Of a stretch of 15,000 bases of DNA, positions 1 to 9,194 are shown one piece after another. The stretch covers positions 1 through 15,000 of the forward strand of contig VIGQ01000779.1 in assembly GCA_009663005.1 (NCBI GenBank), written 5' to 3'. The stretch comes from Actinidia chinensis (taxonomy: Eukaryota; Streptophyta; Magnoliopsida; Ericales; Actinidiaceae). Within the stretch, counting starts at the first letter, position 1, and each line of letters starts with the position of its first letter. A model generated the notes under the pieces. It ran no database searches. It was not told the DNA's origin and worked only from the letters and a program-made list of their open reading frames with translations. The position numbers and the translations under genes are program-made.

Positions 1-43
1 CTGAATCGCACATCTGGCGGTCGATCCCCTGACTAAAACGCAT
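1..43 (-). CDS. possible N-terminus of a minus-strand gene, cut by window edge
   Basis: An ATG at 43-41 on the minus strand opens a frame reading MRFSQGIDRQMCDS and still open at the window edge. An in-frame TGA lies two codons upstream of the ATG, so this would be the true start if the stretch is coding. The support is mainly context: upstream sit a CT/GA-rich leader, a telo-box and a TATA box in the expected order and spacing for a plant promoter reading in this direction. Fourteen codons are too few to assign a family, and the product is unknown. An exon boundary could also fall within this stretch. Confidence 0.25.
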   Translation of the reverse strand, partial: MRFSQGIDRQMCDS

Positions 44-170
44 GATTCGTCACCGAATTCGAACCCTCCGACGCCGGACGGTGCTCTCTCTCTCTTTCTC
101 TTCTCTTGTCCTCTGGTGTTGAAACGGCGGATTATGACTTAGGGTTAGTTAAAAGTCTATATATATAGGA
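44..170 (-). promoter_or_regulatory. putative minus-strand core promoter and 5' UTR (TATA, telo-box, Y-patch)
   Basis: Read on the minus strand, a TATA run (158-167) is followed by a telo-box-like TAACCCTAA (139-147). Then comes a pyrimidine/purine-biased leader (AGAGAAGAGAAAGAGAGAG, about 89-110) and the ATG at 43. In plants, telo-boxes near the transcription start are typical of translation-related and housekeeping genes, and such GA/CT leaders are common. The transcription start would be expected near 125-135. The order of elements is seen; promoter function is inferred. Confidence 0.35.
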
Positions 171-251
171 TTAATTGCACTTGCATCCAACAACCCTAGT
201 TGACATATTACTATTTTTATCCTATATTTTTAATTTTAATATTTTTGGGGT

Positions 252-339
252 AAATTTTCAGGGATCGAGGCGGGGGAACAAAATAGTCCCCATTTTTTTT
301 TTTTGTCCCCGATCCCCGAATAACATCCCTGGAAAAATT
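252..339. repeat. short G/C-rich inverted repeat (MITE-like remnant)
   Basis: AAATTTTCAGGGAT (252-265) is mirrored by ATCCCTGGAAAAATT (325-339). Further inside, GGGGGA and TCCCCGATCCCCG tracts extend the pairing, with a poly-T stretch in the loop. A GGGGCGGGGGTGGGG tract follows at 350-364. Alternating CGGGGA/TCCCCG blocks are common in plant MITEs and in hAT-type subterminal regions, so this may be a small element or a fragment of one. I found no convincing target-site duplication. Confidence 0.4.
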
Positions 340-364
340 CACCACAATCGGGGCGGGGGTGGGG

Positions 365-662
365 CAAATTGCAATCCATACCTACAGCGCAAACCACCTT
401 AGGCCAACGACGATTATTGCAGCACCGCCCAGGCAACCACCCTAAGGTCCACGGCGATGCCTATGGCCAGGCAACCACCATCTCCAGTTTGACTACACTC
501 CCTTTGCTTGCCAACCCGAGCACCACCTCAGGTCGCCGACGATCACTTCCAGCAAAACCGTATGGGAGAAACCACAATCTTTTCCACTTACTAACACCCA
601 CCCACAAAACCTCTAAGGACACGAACCACCACAGGCAATACAATCCCGCCCAAAACCACTAA
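365..662. other. C-rich segment with no recognised gene
   Basis: This stretch is clearly richer in C (or G on the minus strand) than the surrounding AT-rich DNA and is open in more than one frame (plus 369-662, minus 461-643). The predicted peptides are low-complexity, rich in Pro/Thr/His/Asn on the plus strand, with no domain I recognise. On the minus strand, variants of GGTGGTTGCCTGG recur about three times, suggesting short degenerate repeats rather than a protein gene. It may be a fragment of a mobile element or captured gene. Confidence 0.3.
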
Positions 663-1590
663 GAAAAAACTTTGTGAAATCTTCCTTAATCGTAAAAGTA
701 GCGGTATTCCACAACTTTTATTCTTGAGAATGACAATGTTCGACAACCATAGAGAAATTTTCTAACTCATGCTAAAAGTACCAAAATGTAATGTGAGAGT
801 CAAACACTGAGAATGAAAATTTTAATTGGAGGCTAGTATTAAAGTTTTGACTAGATTTAATAGTATATTTTTAAAGTAGTGAAAATTTAATCATATTTGT
901 GAGATACAAATCTAGAAAGAGCAACCAACAGTGACAAATTGCTCAATGAATTAAAATCGGAACACCTAATTAAGGAGCAAATGTTAGTGATCAGGGTAAA
1001 GACGCTCAAAATTTCTCGGGGTGGCACGAGAATCTTTAAGAGAGAATGTAGAACTTTGAATATAGTAAAAAACTTACACAAAGGCACAAGATTGGCCTAC
1101 CCCTTCTCAGGTAGAAAAAGCCGGCTTGTAGGTGGAGAACTCTTTCAAATCGAGTGAGAAATCAGGGCTAAAAGGAAGTAGGACAAAGGTTGTGTGTACT
1201 TTGGCCTGGAATCTGGCGGGACATGATTAGCTAGGAACAGGAATTGGCGACATGATCAAAATGAGTGGCAAACTAAAGGCGAAATAATTATCTCCTAGCA
1301 AACCTATTTTCTTTTAGAATTACAAATTTAGTAGAAGTTTATCTCTTTTCTCACTATTTATAAGTAAAACAATCACTTATAAACCTCATAGAGAGAGGGG
1401 ACATGGAAGTGAGAGAAAAGAGAGAATACTAGAGTCATTAAAAACTCAGTAAATAAAACAATAAAAAAGACAACAAGAGCCCAAACGCTTGGGGGACCCA
1501 AGTGTCCCCTGCGAAAAGGGGGAAATTTGGTTCCTGGCAAGACTAAAACAGTGAAAATTACAGATCAAATCGTTGATCATTAATCATTCA
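663..1590. other. intergenic DNA, no gene supported
   Basis: AT-rich DNA with frequent stops in all frames. A 72-codon plus-strand frame (939-1157) exists but shows no domain, no codon bias and no promoter, so I do not call it. A GA-rich tract with short TATA-like motifs lies at about 1355-1435. The only structured site is the hairpin at 1488-1509. Confidence 0.5.
1488..1509. repeat. overlapping small hairpins
   Basis: CTTGGG (1488-1493) pairs perfectly with CCCAAG (1497-1502) across the loop GGA. The overlapping GGGGAC (1492-1497) pairs with GTCCCC (1504-1509). The two stems share bases and are mutually exclusive. No T-run follows, so it is not an obvious terminator. The role is unknown. 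Confidence 0.4.
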
Positions 1591-2528
1591 AAGTCATGAA
1601 GGAGGAGGGACTAGTACGTCCCTGGGAAGGCGGCGGAAGGCCTCGAGGTGTGGTGAAAGATGGGGAATTGAGTTTTTTTTGGGCGTTTAGAGTACACCCC
1701 TCTCAGAATTGGAGCTGAGCTCTTGCAGGCATTGGATACTGGTAGATTTTCTACTGGCAGGGGCCTCGTAAAACCTAACCCTGCACATCTCTCTGGGTAA
1801 ATACTTAATTTATTATAGAATAAATTTTATTTATGATAAAATTATATTAGAGATAATAATTTTTTTTTTCATAAGTCAATTTAACCATATTTACTTTATA
1901 GTACTCTGCCCATAGGCCAAAAACACTATAGCACAACTTAAAAAAAAAAAAAATCTACATACATCCTAAGGATTTTCATATGGAACACGCTCAAACAAAG
2001 TTTGTTGGTTATGTGTCAATTTGCCCTGTGTTTCATGGTAGCAAAAGTTGTTTGGTTCATTTTTTATAATTCCATTCTGTAAAATAATTTATTTATGTTT
2101 TGGTAATGGCTTTCATTACTGCATTATCAGCATTTTCAAAAAGTAAACGTAGTATTTCAAAAAATATTAAAAAAAACTATATTCAAATTCTACAAAATTA
2201 CTTTGTTAAAAAAATATTTTTAAATTTTAGATTATGTGGTGTCAAAACTATGTGAGCACAATTTTTTTCTTGAAAATTGTGTCTCCGACTTGGACAGGAC
2301 ATCGTTTATTTTATATGTTATTTTTATTGTTGAATAATAATTTTTAATAGAAATTTAAAGCAATTATGTTGACCTTCAACCCTTTGATCCAACACCCCTC
2401 AGACATAGGTTCGCATCATCTTATGAGATGTTCAAACTGCTCTGGCTTGAAAGTGAATTAGCGGGATCAGGTTTAAACCCTCAAAAAAAGTAACCCAAAA
2501 TAAGAGACCCACAAAATATTAGGGGTTA
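1591..2528. other. intergenic DNA, one GC-richer block, no gene supported
   Basis: 1591-1800 is richer in GC than its surroundings and contains AAACCTAACCCT (1771-1782), a telo-box-like motif, beside a TATA-like AT stretch at about 1805-1825. A minus-strand promoter is conceivable, but the first minus-strand ATGs below it meet stops within about ten codons. 1800-2528 is AT-rich with long A and T runs and no open frame of note. Confidence 0.4.
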
Positions 2529-2720
2529 CTAATCAGGCCAAAAAATAATAGTCATTTTAAAATAAAAAATAAGTATTTTTTGTAAATTTAATGACAAATA
2601 ATTTTGGACATGTTCGGATTGGAGATAAGAATCTAATTGCCGTAGTTTCATTGTTGCTTCTTCGCTCAAATCTGAAAACTCGTCGACTTGTCGATTAGCC
2701 ACAAGTTTCGGCGGAGACAA
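2529..2720 (-). CDS. possible first exon of unknown gene (minus strand)
   Basis: A minus-strand frame spans this interval and ends at a stop near 2529. Its upstream half looks protein-like, with runs such as VANRQVDEFSDLSEEATMKL and RQLDSYLQSEHVQNYLSL. The later half (KILIFYFKMTIIFWPD) looks like translated AT-rich intron or spacer, so a splice donor near 2600 is plausible. The first in-frame ATG is at 2651-2649, and no ATG occurs between the putative TATA box and that point. The conserved-looking residues upstream of it could belong to an exon reached by splicing, or a start codon may have been lost. I recognise no family. It could be a gene fragment captured by a mobile element. Confidence 0.25.
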   Translation of the reverse strand: MSPPKLVANRQVDEFSDLSEEATMKLRQLDSYLQSEHVQNYLSLNLQKILIFYFKMTIIFWPD

Positions 2721-2902
2721 CCAGTGTTTATGTGTTTGGCACAGTTGGAAAGAAACGAAAAAAAGAGAGAGAGAGAAAGACGCGAGTTGAATAGGTCACA
2801 GGATGTTTAACACCTTAAGAAGAGAAGAGAAGGAGGGACACGAGTGTGCTAAGAGTAAAAGCAAACCTCTCCTGGAGCTTTCTACAGTAAATACTATATA
2901 AC
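2721..2902 (-). promoter_or_regulatory. putative minus-strand promoter and CT-rich leader
   Basis: On the minus strand TTATATAGTA (2902-2893) is a good TATA candidate. It is followed by a pyrimidine-rich stretch (TCTCTCTCTCTC complementing the GA run at about 2765-2781) and by a leader without ATG up to 2651. This matches plant core-promoter architecture, with a transcription start expected near 2865. Function is inferred from order and spacing only. Confidence 0.3.
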
Positions 2903-3157
2903 GCGCTATACAGTTTGTTGAAAGGTCTATTGACCCATTAAAAAAATTACCCCCCCACTCCCGTCTTTTCTCTACCGCTCCCCCATAATCAAGTTGATTT
3001 TGTAGGTATGATTAGCATTCAAGTTTGGTTCTTTTTTTTATTTATAACAACAGTTTTTTGTTTAGTTTAATGAGTATTTAAAATTTTTGTAAAGTATCTA
3101 AATTAAATGGCAAATTATTATTTTTGTATAAAATTAGATAATAAAATAATTTATAAT
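2903..3157. other. AT-rich spacer, nothing recognised
   Basis: Contains a C-run (about 2949-2956) and long T runs. There is no open frame or structured repeat that I can support. Confidence 0.5.
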
Positions 3158-3320
3158 GACACGTAATTTTTTGCGTTGTTAATATTTTAAGATTTTTTGT
3201 AATTATGCTTTTTTAATGTTAATCTGTCTTTTATTTTTTATGGACAATTAATTTTTTGGGTTTTTTAATATTTTAAATTTGTTACTTAGGTTTTTTTTAT
3301 GTTAATATCTTCTACATTTT
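3158..3320. repeat. imperfect tandem duplication, about 85-bp unit
   Basis: Two successive units begin with GAC at 3158 and 3243. Both contain TAATTTTTTG, then TTAATATTTTAA, then a T-run followed by ATGTTAAT, at corresponding offsets. The units differ by substitutions and small indels. The high AT content raises the chance of spurious similarity, but the ordered shared blocks at a constant 85-bp offset support a real duplication. Confidence 0.55.
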
Positions 3321-3706
3321 CCTCTAATAAAACCATAGAAGGCCTATCTTCAAATTCGCTTTGGGGCCGAATAACCCCGGCCTAACAAAAAACTTTTGCG
3401 TTCAAAGGACAGTCATAAAAAGTAATATAAAATACAATAAATAAAAAAACTGTTAAACCAGGAGTAATATTATTGGTGTCACGATACCAACAAAAATAAC
3501 AGATAACCTAGACCCCATTGATGAGTTTTTTTATTGATTTTGTTGTGTTCCCCTTTACCTTAAAAAAGTAAAAATAGTTTAGTTTTGCTTACAACAAACG
3601 TAGCCTTATTAAAGATGTGGTATTATCATGTACAATGGAGAGGGGAAAAAAAGAGAAGAAGAATGTGATGATTTCGTATTATTTTTTTTTGTTGTATTTT
3701 TTAACA
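3321..3706. other. AT-rich spacer with small inverted repeats
   Basis: A small GGCCG/CGGCC hairpin lies near 3365-3382 and a near-palindrome (TTGGTGTCACGATACCAA) near 3475-3492. No gene is seen. The last nine bases (3698-3706, TTTTTAACA) are the candidate left target duplication of the adjoining foldback element. Confidence 0.4.
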
Positions 3707-4749
3707 AGAAGAATTACAAAATTTTGACCCCCCTGAGATTTTTCTCTAAACAATATTGCTACAAAAGTACTCTTGACGTTTGAACCATTACAGTTATCTC
3801 CTCTGAGATTTGAAAAAATTACTGCCAACACCCCTGACACCATTTTCTGCTTTCTCTTATGAAATGACCAAATGCCCCCCCCCTCTCTCTCCCCTTCTAT
3901 CTCTCACATTTTTTTGCAACATAGGTTTTATTTATTTATTTTATTATAATTTTTTTATACCCTTTAAATCATATTTTAATTAAAAATATAATTATTTTTT
4001 TTTATTTTTTTTGTACCCTAGTTATTTTATTTTTTAATTATTTTTATTATTTCTTTTCTTTCCTCAATACCCTTTGATTAATTTATTAACAAAAAAAATT
4101 TTTTCTTTAATTTTTTTTGATGTACCTTTCTATTTATTTTTTAATTTTTTTATTTTATTATTTTTTAATTACCCTTGGTAATTGGCATTTAATAAAAAAT
4201 GAAATTCTCTTTTTAAACAAAAAAAATAAATCACTTTTTGATTGAATACAATTAATTCAAAAGGTATTAAAACGAAAAAAAATAATAAAAAAATAAAAAA
4301 ATAAAATAGAAGCGTACATAAAGAAAAAAAATAACAAAAAAATAACAAAAAAAAAAATTATTGTTGTTAACTAAAATTAATCAAAGGGTATTAACAAAAA
4401 AAAATAATAATAAAATATAAAGAAATATTAAAATAAATAAAAAGGGAAAAAAAAATTAAAAAAAGAGAATTTCTTTTTGAATAAAAAAATATGAAATTAA
4501 AGAGATAAAAAAATTATAATAAAAAGTCAAAAAAAAAAAAATAAAAATGGTGCAAAAAGAGAGAGAAAGGGGCGAGAGCAAGGGGGAATTTTGGTCATTC
4601 AATAAGAAGAAAAGAAGAAAAGTGGTGTGCCAAGAGGGTTGGCAGGCATAAGTTTCAAATCTCAAGGGATGTCCTGTAATTGTTCAATTGTCAGGGGTAC
4701 TTAAGTATTTAAAAAAAAATTCAGGGGAGACGATCATGTAAGTCTCCCG
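3707..4749. mobile_element. giant foldback/MITE, nearly all inverted repeat, about 1.04 kb
   Basis: The two halves are inverted copies for nearly the full length. Anchors: AATGACCAAA at 3863-3872 pairs with TTTGGTCATT at 4590-4599; ACCCTTTGATTA at 4069-4080 pairs with TAATCAAAGGGT at 4378-4389. Both pairs are centred within a few bases of 4229-4231, the midpoint of the proposed ends (4228). The outer 200 bp of each arm are less AT-rich and contain repeats of a CCCCTGA motif and GAGATTTGAAA. The inner arms are T-rich on the left and A-rich on the right, leaving a spacer of roughly 25-30 bp near 4205-4232. Flanking TTTTTAACA (3698-3706) and TTTTTAAAA (4750-4758) match at 8 of 9 positions, compatible with a Mutator-type 9-bp duplication, though such AT-rich strings match easily. 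There is no transposase ORF, so it would be non-autonomous. Confidence 0.75.
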
Positions 4750-4840
4750 TTTTTAAAATCTATATAAGGTGAAAAAATACCCAAATATCTCTCTTTTACT
4801 TAGAATATTGAGCAAAAGCAGTAAATTCTGAAATAGTAAG
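4750..4840. other. short spacer
   Basis: Contains the candidate right target duplication of the foldback element (4750-4758). Nothing else is recognised. Confidence 0.4.
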
Positions 4841-5030
4841 AGCATATCCAACGGTCAACCAAACCAAACGGTTTTGCAAAACTTGGCAACCATTTTACAA
4901 AATATCCCTCCAGTGGCCTGCTAAACCAGTTGAAAGTTTTGGCAATTCAATTTTTGTGCTAAAATTTGTCAGCAGAAGTTGCCATTGCCAAAATTCTACG
5001 TCATCGTAGTACACACATCCAATCCAGCGT
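4841..5030. mobile_element. possible single end of a MITE (partner end not found)
   Basis: AGAGCATATCCAACGGTCAA (from 4840) closely resembles the AGAGCATCTCCAAC-type termini common on small plant DNA elements. It is followed by AACC/TTGGCAA-type blocks up to about 5030 (GGCAACC, TTGGCAATTC, TTGCCATTGCC), as often seen in such elements. I searched by eye for the inverse motif to the right and did not find it, so the element is either truncated or broken by later rearrangement. Family assignment is from memory of the motif only. Confidence 0.35.
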
Positions 5031-5730
5031 GTTAAGAAAAAACAAAATTCCTCAACCAAACTTCAGAAAAATGACCCAAAAAGAATACTAAAAAAAAAAA
5101 CCGACAAATTTAAACCAAAACCCCGAATTGACGGATTACCAGAAGAATTACCAAAATTTTACAAATCCAAAAAATTATAATATGAAGGTAGTTGTTTCAA
5201 AAATAAAAAAGTAAATTAAAAATCACCGGATCTAATCTTCTCCCCTTGTCTAATCTTTAGTGTGATGAGATCTTGAATTTCTTTGGGGCATGATGAGTGA
5301 GAGAGATGAGAGGTCAAAAGAACCTGAAACCACCATTTCTGAAACGACATAGCACCAAACTCCATTGAAGGACCAAAGTCTTCAGAGAGAGAGAGAGTTC
5401 GCTATCGAACAATCCAGTAGAGAGAGAATGGTTAGAAATCGGATGGATTTGGAGAGAGAGAAATGGAATCTTCGAGTCTCGAGGGTTCTGGGAAGTGATG
5501 GATTTTGATCCTCTCCATCAAGTAATGGAGATTTTCATTCCATTTTTTGTATAATGAACCCATCTTACAGTAAAGCAAGGACAAAATTTGGGCCACGATC
5601 CAAACCTGTGGAAAAACAATAAAAACTCGTGTTTGCGACATACTCTAACGTAACGTCAAAACTAACGGAGTCACGTTCTGCATACCGTTTTCTCTATTTC
5701 TTTGAGAATTGAAAGTTTGTCATTTACTCA
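5031..5730. other. intergenic DNA with GA microsatellites
   Basis: Contains GA tracts at 5384-5397 and 5449-5460. A 69-codon minus-strand frame (5641-5432) starts with a real ATG but shows no recognisable domain and ends in sequence derived from the GA-rich tract. I do not call it a gene. The right limit is the copia 3' LTR. Confidence 0.4.
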
Positions 5731-6018
5731 TGATATCAAACAAGAACTAAGAATGCAGAGAATGAAATAGAAACGAAGAACAATTTTTCTATTGATCGTG
5801 GTTGACATCTTCCTTTATATAGGAAAGTCAGTAGTTGGTTCAAACCATTTCAAGAATAAGAAACAACATATTACAAGAAGAAGAAAAATCCGAATACATA
5901 AAGAAAACAAACAACTGTAATGCTAAACAAACTGACTTTAAATCTGGAGTGTAAATCCAATTAGTTACCTAGTTAATCCGTGTTATACCAGACAATTATA
6001 AGTCTACTAGAGTAATTA
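5731..6018 (-). repeat. 3' LTR of the copia element
   Basis: Matches the right LTR along its whole length, with shared blocks such as AACTAAGAATGCAGAGAATG and ACATCTTCCTTTATATAGGA and, near the other end, CCAATTAGTT and TAGTTAATC. The terminal dinucleotide at 6018 has drifted (the minus strand begins TAATTA where TG would be expected), while the outer end at 5731 still gives TG on the plus strand. The conserved TTTATATAGGA on the plus strand reads as TCCTATATAAAGGA on the minus strand, a good LTR TATA box. Confidence 0.9.
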
Positions 6019-6030
6019 CTCCCCCTCAAG
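6019..6030 (-). other. polypurine tract of the copia element
   Basis: The minus strand reads CTTGAGGGGGAG directly before the 3' LTR. This is the typical plant copia polypurine tract, where plus-strand DNA synthesis is primed. Its position beside the left LTR fixes the element's orientation. Confidence 0.85.
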
Positions 6031-6079
6031 AGGAACGTGAATATAATTACAGCATCTTGGATAAGGGTGGAAGGAACAA

Positions 6080-6510
6080 GGGAATAAGGTAAAATTTGGG
6101 TGAACATGCTGCCAGTTGACATTGAGATCGAATATGGCAAAAAGTTTAATATACACCCCGTCTGCCAATTTTATCACGAATGAAGGACAATATTTCTATA
6201 TGTTTCGTTCTTTCATGAAAAGTTGGGTTTGAAGGCAATATGGTGGCAGCTGATTATCCACAAAATATCAGTGCAGGAGGTGGACTTTACCTCTTGAAAG
6301 TTTTTTCCTAACAACTGATGAATCCATACTTTAATTCACTTCAAAACAGATGATAGTGCTCGATATTGCTTATGCAGATGATCTGGAAACCGTATTGTGC
6401 TTCTAATTTCCATGAATCAATGAATCACCATGAATACACAGAAAACCAGTGACAGACTTCTGTATCCAAAATGAAACCCCCAATCAGCATCACAAAAAGC
6501 CTGAATTGAA
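6080..6510 (-). pseudogene. copia RNase H remnant
   Basis: In shifting minus-strand frames, segments typical of the C-terminal RNase H of plant copia polyproteins can be read. In order they are RSVTGF (near 6475), VSRSSA (6373-6390, followed by a frameshifted AEYRAL-like segment), FHERTKHIEI (6191-6220) and then a QLA..F-like tail before a stop. RNase H degrades the RNA strand during reverse transcription. The expected acidic residue after SRSSA is displaced by an indel, and an in-frame stop follows the FHERTKHIEI segment. This is non-functional. Confidence 0.85.
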
Positions 6511-6539
6511 TAGAAGATGAAGAGGAGAAAAAAGACCTT

Positions 6540-7560
6540 GGCCAGGATTGTTTTGACGGTAAATCTAAGAGGTGATGGACTGCTGCAAATGGGGTAATGC
6601 GAGGTTTAGCACAATTGGCTTACGTGAATAGCAAACGTAATATCAGGTCAGGATAAACTTAAGGTAAAGTAGACGACCTGAGTTCGTCCGCTTTATACTG
6701 AGAGACATTCACCTGAGAAGCTCACCATCATCAGCATTAATTTTGGCTCTTAGGATCCCATTGCGAGTATTAAACAGGTTACATGCACCAAGTAAAACCA
6801 GTGTCTTCAAGCATTGAAGTGATAATGCCTTTGGAGAAAGAACAGTCCTTGATAGATGTAAAGCAATCTGTTCAAGACAAGGAAATATTCAACATTCACC
6901 AAGTCTTATAGTTCAACCTGTACTGTGAAGAAAAGTTTTTCAATGCATTATCATTTAATCTGGAGTTGGTCCAGTGATGATGAGATCCTACCACATAAAA
7001 ACACTAAGGCTACAAATGAAGATCAAATACTTTGGTCAAACAAGGAATAATCAGATTTTGATTGAACAAAACCAAATGAAACTAGTGTCTGAGAGACTTT
7101 TGTAAGACCAGTGTCTAGAAGCTTGCTTGAGTCCATATATAGACTATGAAGCTGGACCCCCCTTGATTCTCCCCCTTTTACCAGAACCAAGAGGAAGATC
7201 CATATAAACTTCTTCAAATAAATCTCCATTTAGAAAATGCATTGTTGACATCAAGTTGAACCTTAAATGCATTGGACTTGTGGCAAGTGCAAGTAGAACT
7301 GTGACAGTACCTAAGTTTGCGACAGGGAAAAAGTCTCATGAAATTCAGACGTTCTTGCCTGATGTATACCATTAGAAACTTTAATCTAGCTTGTGCTTTC
7401 AATCGAACATCAGATTTGTATTGATCTTAGATCAAATTTGCAACCAAATAGATGTTTTCCTTCGGCGAGATTACAAAAGGGGACAGGTGTTGTTCAATTC
7501 CATTGATTCCAGTTCTTTTTCCATTGCAAGCCTTCCCCACTCTGGAATTTGAAGTTGCGA
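6540..7560 (-). pseudogene. copia reverse transcriptase remnant
   Basis: The domain starts with RLAMEKELESMELNNT (about 7495-7540 and leftwards), typical of the copia RT N-terminus. Next come a KARLKF..YIRQERLNF segment and QLDVNNAF (first catalytic Asp codon at 7252-7250), then a stretch ending LVSFGFVQSKSDYSLF (to about 7023). The YVDD box (6971-6999) is recognisable in DNA as TATGTGG..GATCTCATCATCACTGG but carries extra bases that break the frame and destroy the second and third catalytic positions. C-terminal pieces (LEDTGF.., then DITFAIHVSQ at about 6620-6650) follow. Multiple stops and frameshifts make it inactive. Confidence 0.92.
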
Positions 7561-7599
7561 TAAAATTGAGCGGTTCATACTGCGAAAGAAATAGCCATC

Positions 7600-9180
7600 A
7601 CTAAAGGTTTATGAGATGGGATAAAAGATCATATGACAAAAATTTTGCAATGCGATAAATTGTATCATAGCAGGTATATACTTCATGAGTATTAGCCTGG
7701 CTGCAATGAAAATCCTGAGGAAAGATGGTGGTTTAATAATCCTTGAAGATTTTCGAATCGGGAAGAGTCAGGGAAGGCATTGCACACATCCTGTTTGGGG
7801 AAACAGTGTCAATTGATATTTGGAATGAAAGTTGATGCATCAAGAGTTGATGTATTTGCTGACTGATTTATTCAGAGATACATCTGTGAGAGAAGCTTGA
7901 TTGTTGTGATTTCATTGTGAACGTCAAGAGATGGCCTTGGCAGAAACTAAATTAGGAAAGGGAATCAACTTACCTCTCTGAACTGAGAACAGTATGAAAG
8001 GGAAAATTTTATAAAAAAAGCCCATCTCTGGAAAACAAATATTTGCTTCGAATAATATCATATAATTTTTTTGCTAACCCTTTATGCCAGGGGGCTATCC
8101 AATTAAAAACTATCAAACTCTTGATCTTGGCTGAATTTGGTTATAGTGCAGAAATAGAAGAAGCAACTTGCAAACTATCCAAACAAATTTAAAATTGGAA
8201 TAATCAACCAGTAGTTCGGGATAAATAGTTATAAGGAGTTTGATTGTGAAGTAAAGGCAGGGGGGGATGGTGTTCTGTTTTAAGAAGACGTAGTGAGAAA
8301 CACACTCATTCCAAAACTGGAAAGGTACATGGATTGGAAATAAATGCTCTACTACATTGAGCAAAGTGATGCTTCTTTCCAAACTGAATTTGTTGTGAGT
8401 GTATTCACATTAATTACTGAGTAATAACTCGCTTGGCTGTTGAACGAAAATCTTGGATTCATTTCTTGGGCATTATCAGACCTAAAGTCTTGATTCATAT
8501 GCCTTGAACAGAGTTTTTACCAAATTGGAAAGAATAATTGGGAATGGATCCTGGCCACATCAGATTTTTGCTTAAGCAAAAAAAATCCATGTAAAAACGG
8601 GGGGCAGTGCAGTTCATCCAACTAATGTCAAGAAAATATCAGATAATCCATTATGAGAAAGGGCACATGATAAGGACCCCAAATATCACAATGGATCAAA
8701 TGAAAAGGGAGATTGAGCCATCGTGATTGAATGAAACAAATGAAATCCGTCTTCGTTTTGCTAAGGGAAACAGATATAAAAAGGGAACACATTTTTATTG
8801 AGTCTTGAGATCACAAAGAATCTGATTTTTCAAGATATCTATCTTTAGAGACAAATGGCAAATCTATATGACATAACTGAGTAGAAACATTGTTCACAAA
8901 TGTTCTAGTGTCGGCAAACTGAATTTGCATCATCTACTCTTCCCCACTTTGCAACTGTATTACTCAGACTTGAGCATCTTTTTTCCCAACTTTTGCAGTA
9001 TCCACACCTGTAAAGATTGTCAAGTTTTCACCTTGCCAATCATATTCTTGATGTTGAATATCCTGAATAAGGAAACAATTTATGATCAAATTCAACTGTA
9101 AAAACTGTGATCTTCGTAAGAGCATAACAGATAGTAGAGAATTTGAACTGAGGAACAAATGAACATCCTTCAGAACGATT
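7600..9180 (-). pseudogene. copia integrase remnant (with GAG-pre-integrase region)
   Basis: Reading leftwards from about 9180, remnants of the GAG-pre-integrase zinc region are followed by the catalytic core. The three catalytic acidic positions are locatable: Asp in HCDIWGP (codon 8687-8685), Asp in FRSDNAQE (codon 8477-8475), and a Glu codon at 8379-8377 in the segment equivalent to VERKHH, which is out of frame because of an inserted base. The frame 8382-8113 then gives SITLLNVVEHLFPIHVPFQF and NECVSHYVFL, typical of the integrase core C-terminal part. 7600-8110 is the poorly conserved linker to RT and is too decayed to subdivide. Integrase inserts the cDNA copy; this one is dead. Confidence 0.88.
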
Positions 9181-9194
9181 CTTTGGATGTGTTT

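Noticed and set aside
939..1157. 72-codon plus-strand ORF
   Set aside because: No recognisable domain, no promoter or splice context, and a length easily reached by chance; the composition matches surrounding non-coding DNA.
4456..4665. 69-codon minus-strand ORF rich in Phe, Leu and Ser
   Set aside because: It is the translation of the T-rich inverted arm of the foldback element, with low complexity; its apparent membrane character comes from TTT/CTT codons.
5432..5641. 69-codon minus-strand ORF with an ATG start
   Set aside because: No domain is recognised, the C-terminal part is encoded by GA microsatellite sequence, and no TATA is convincingly placed upstream before the LTR.
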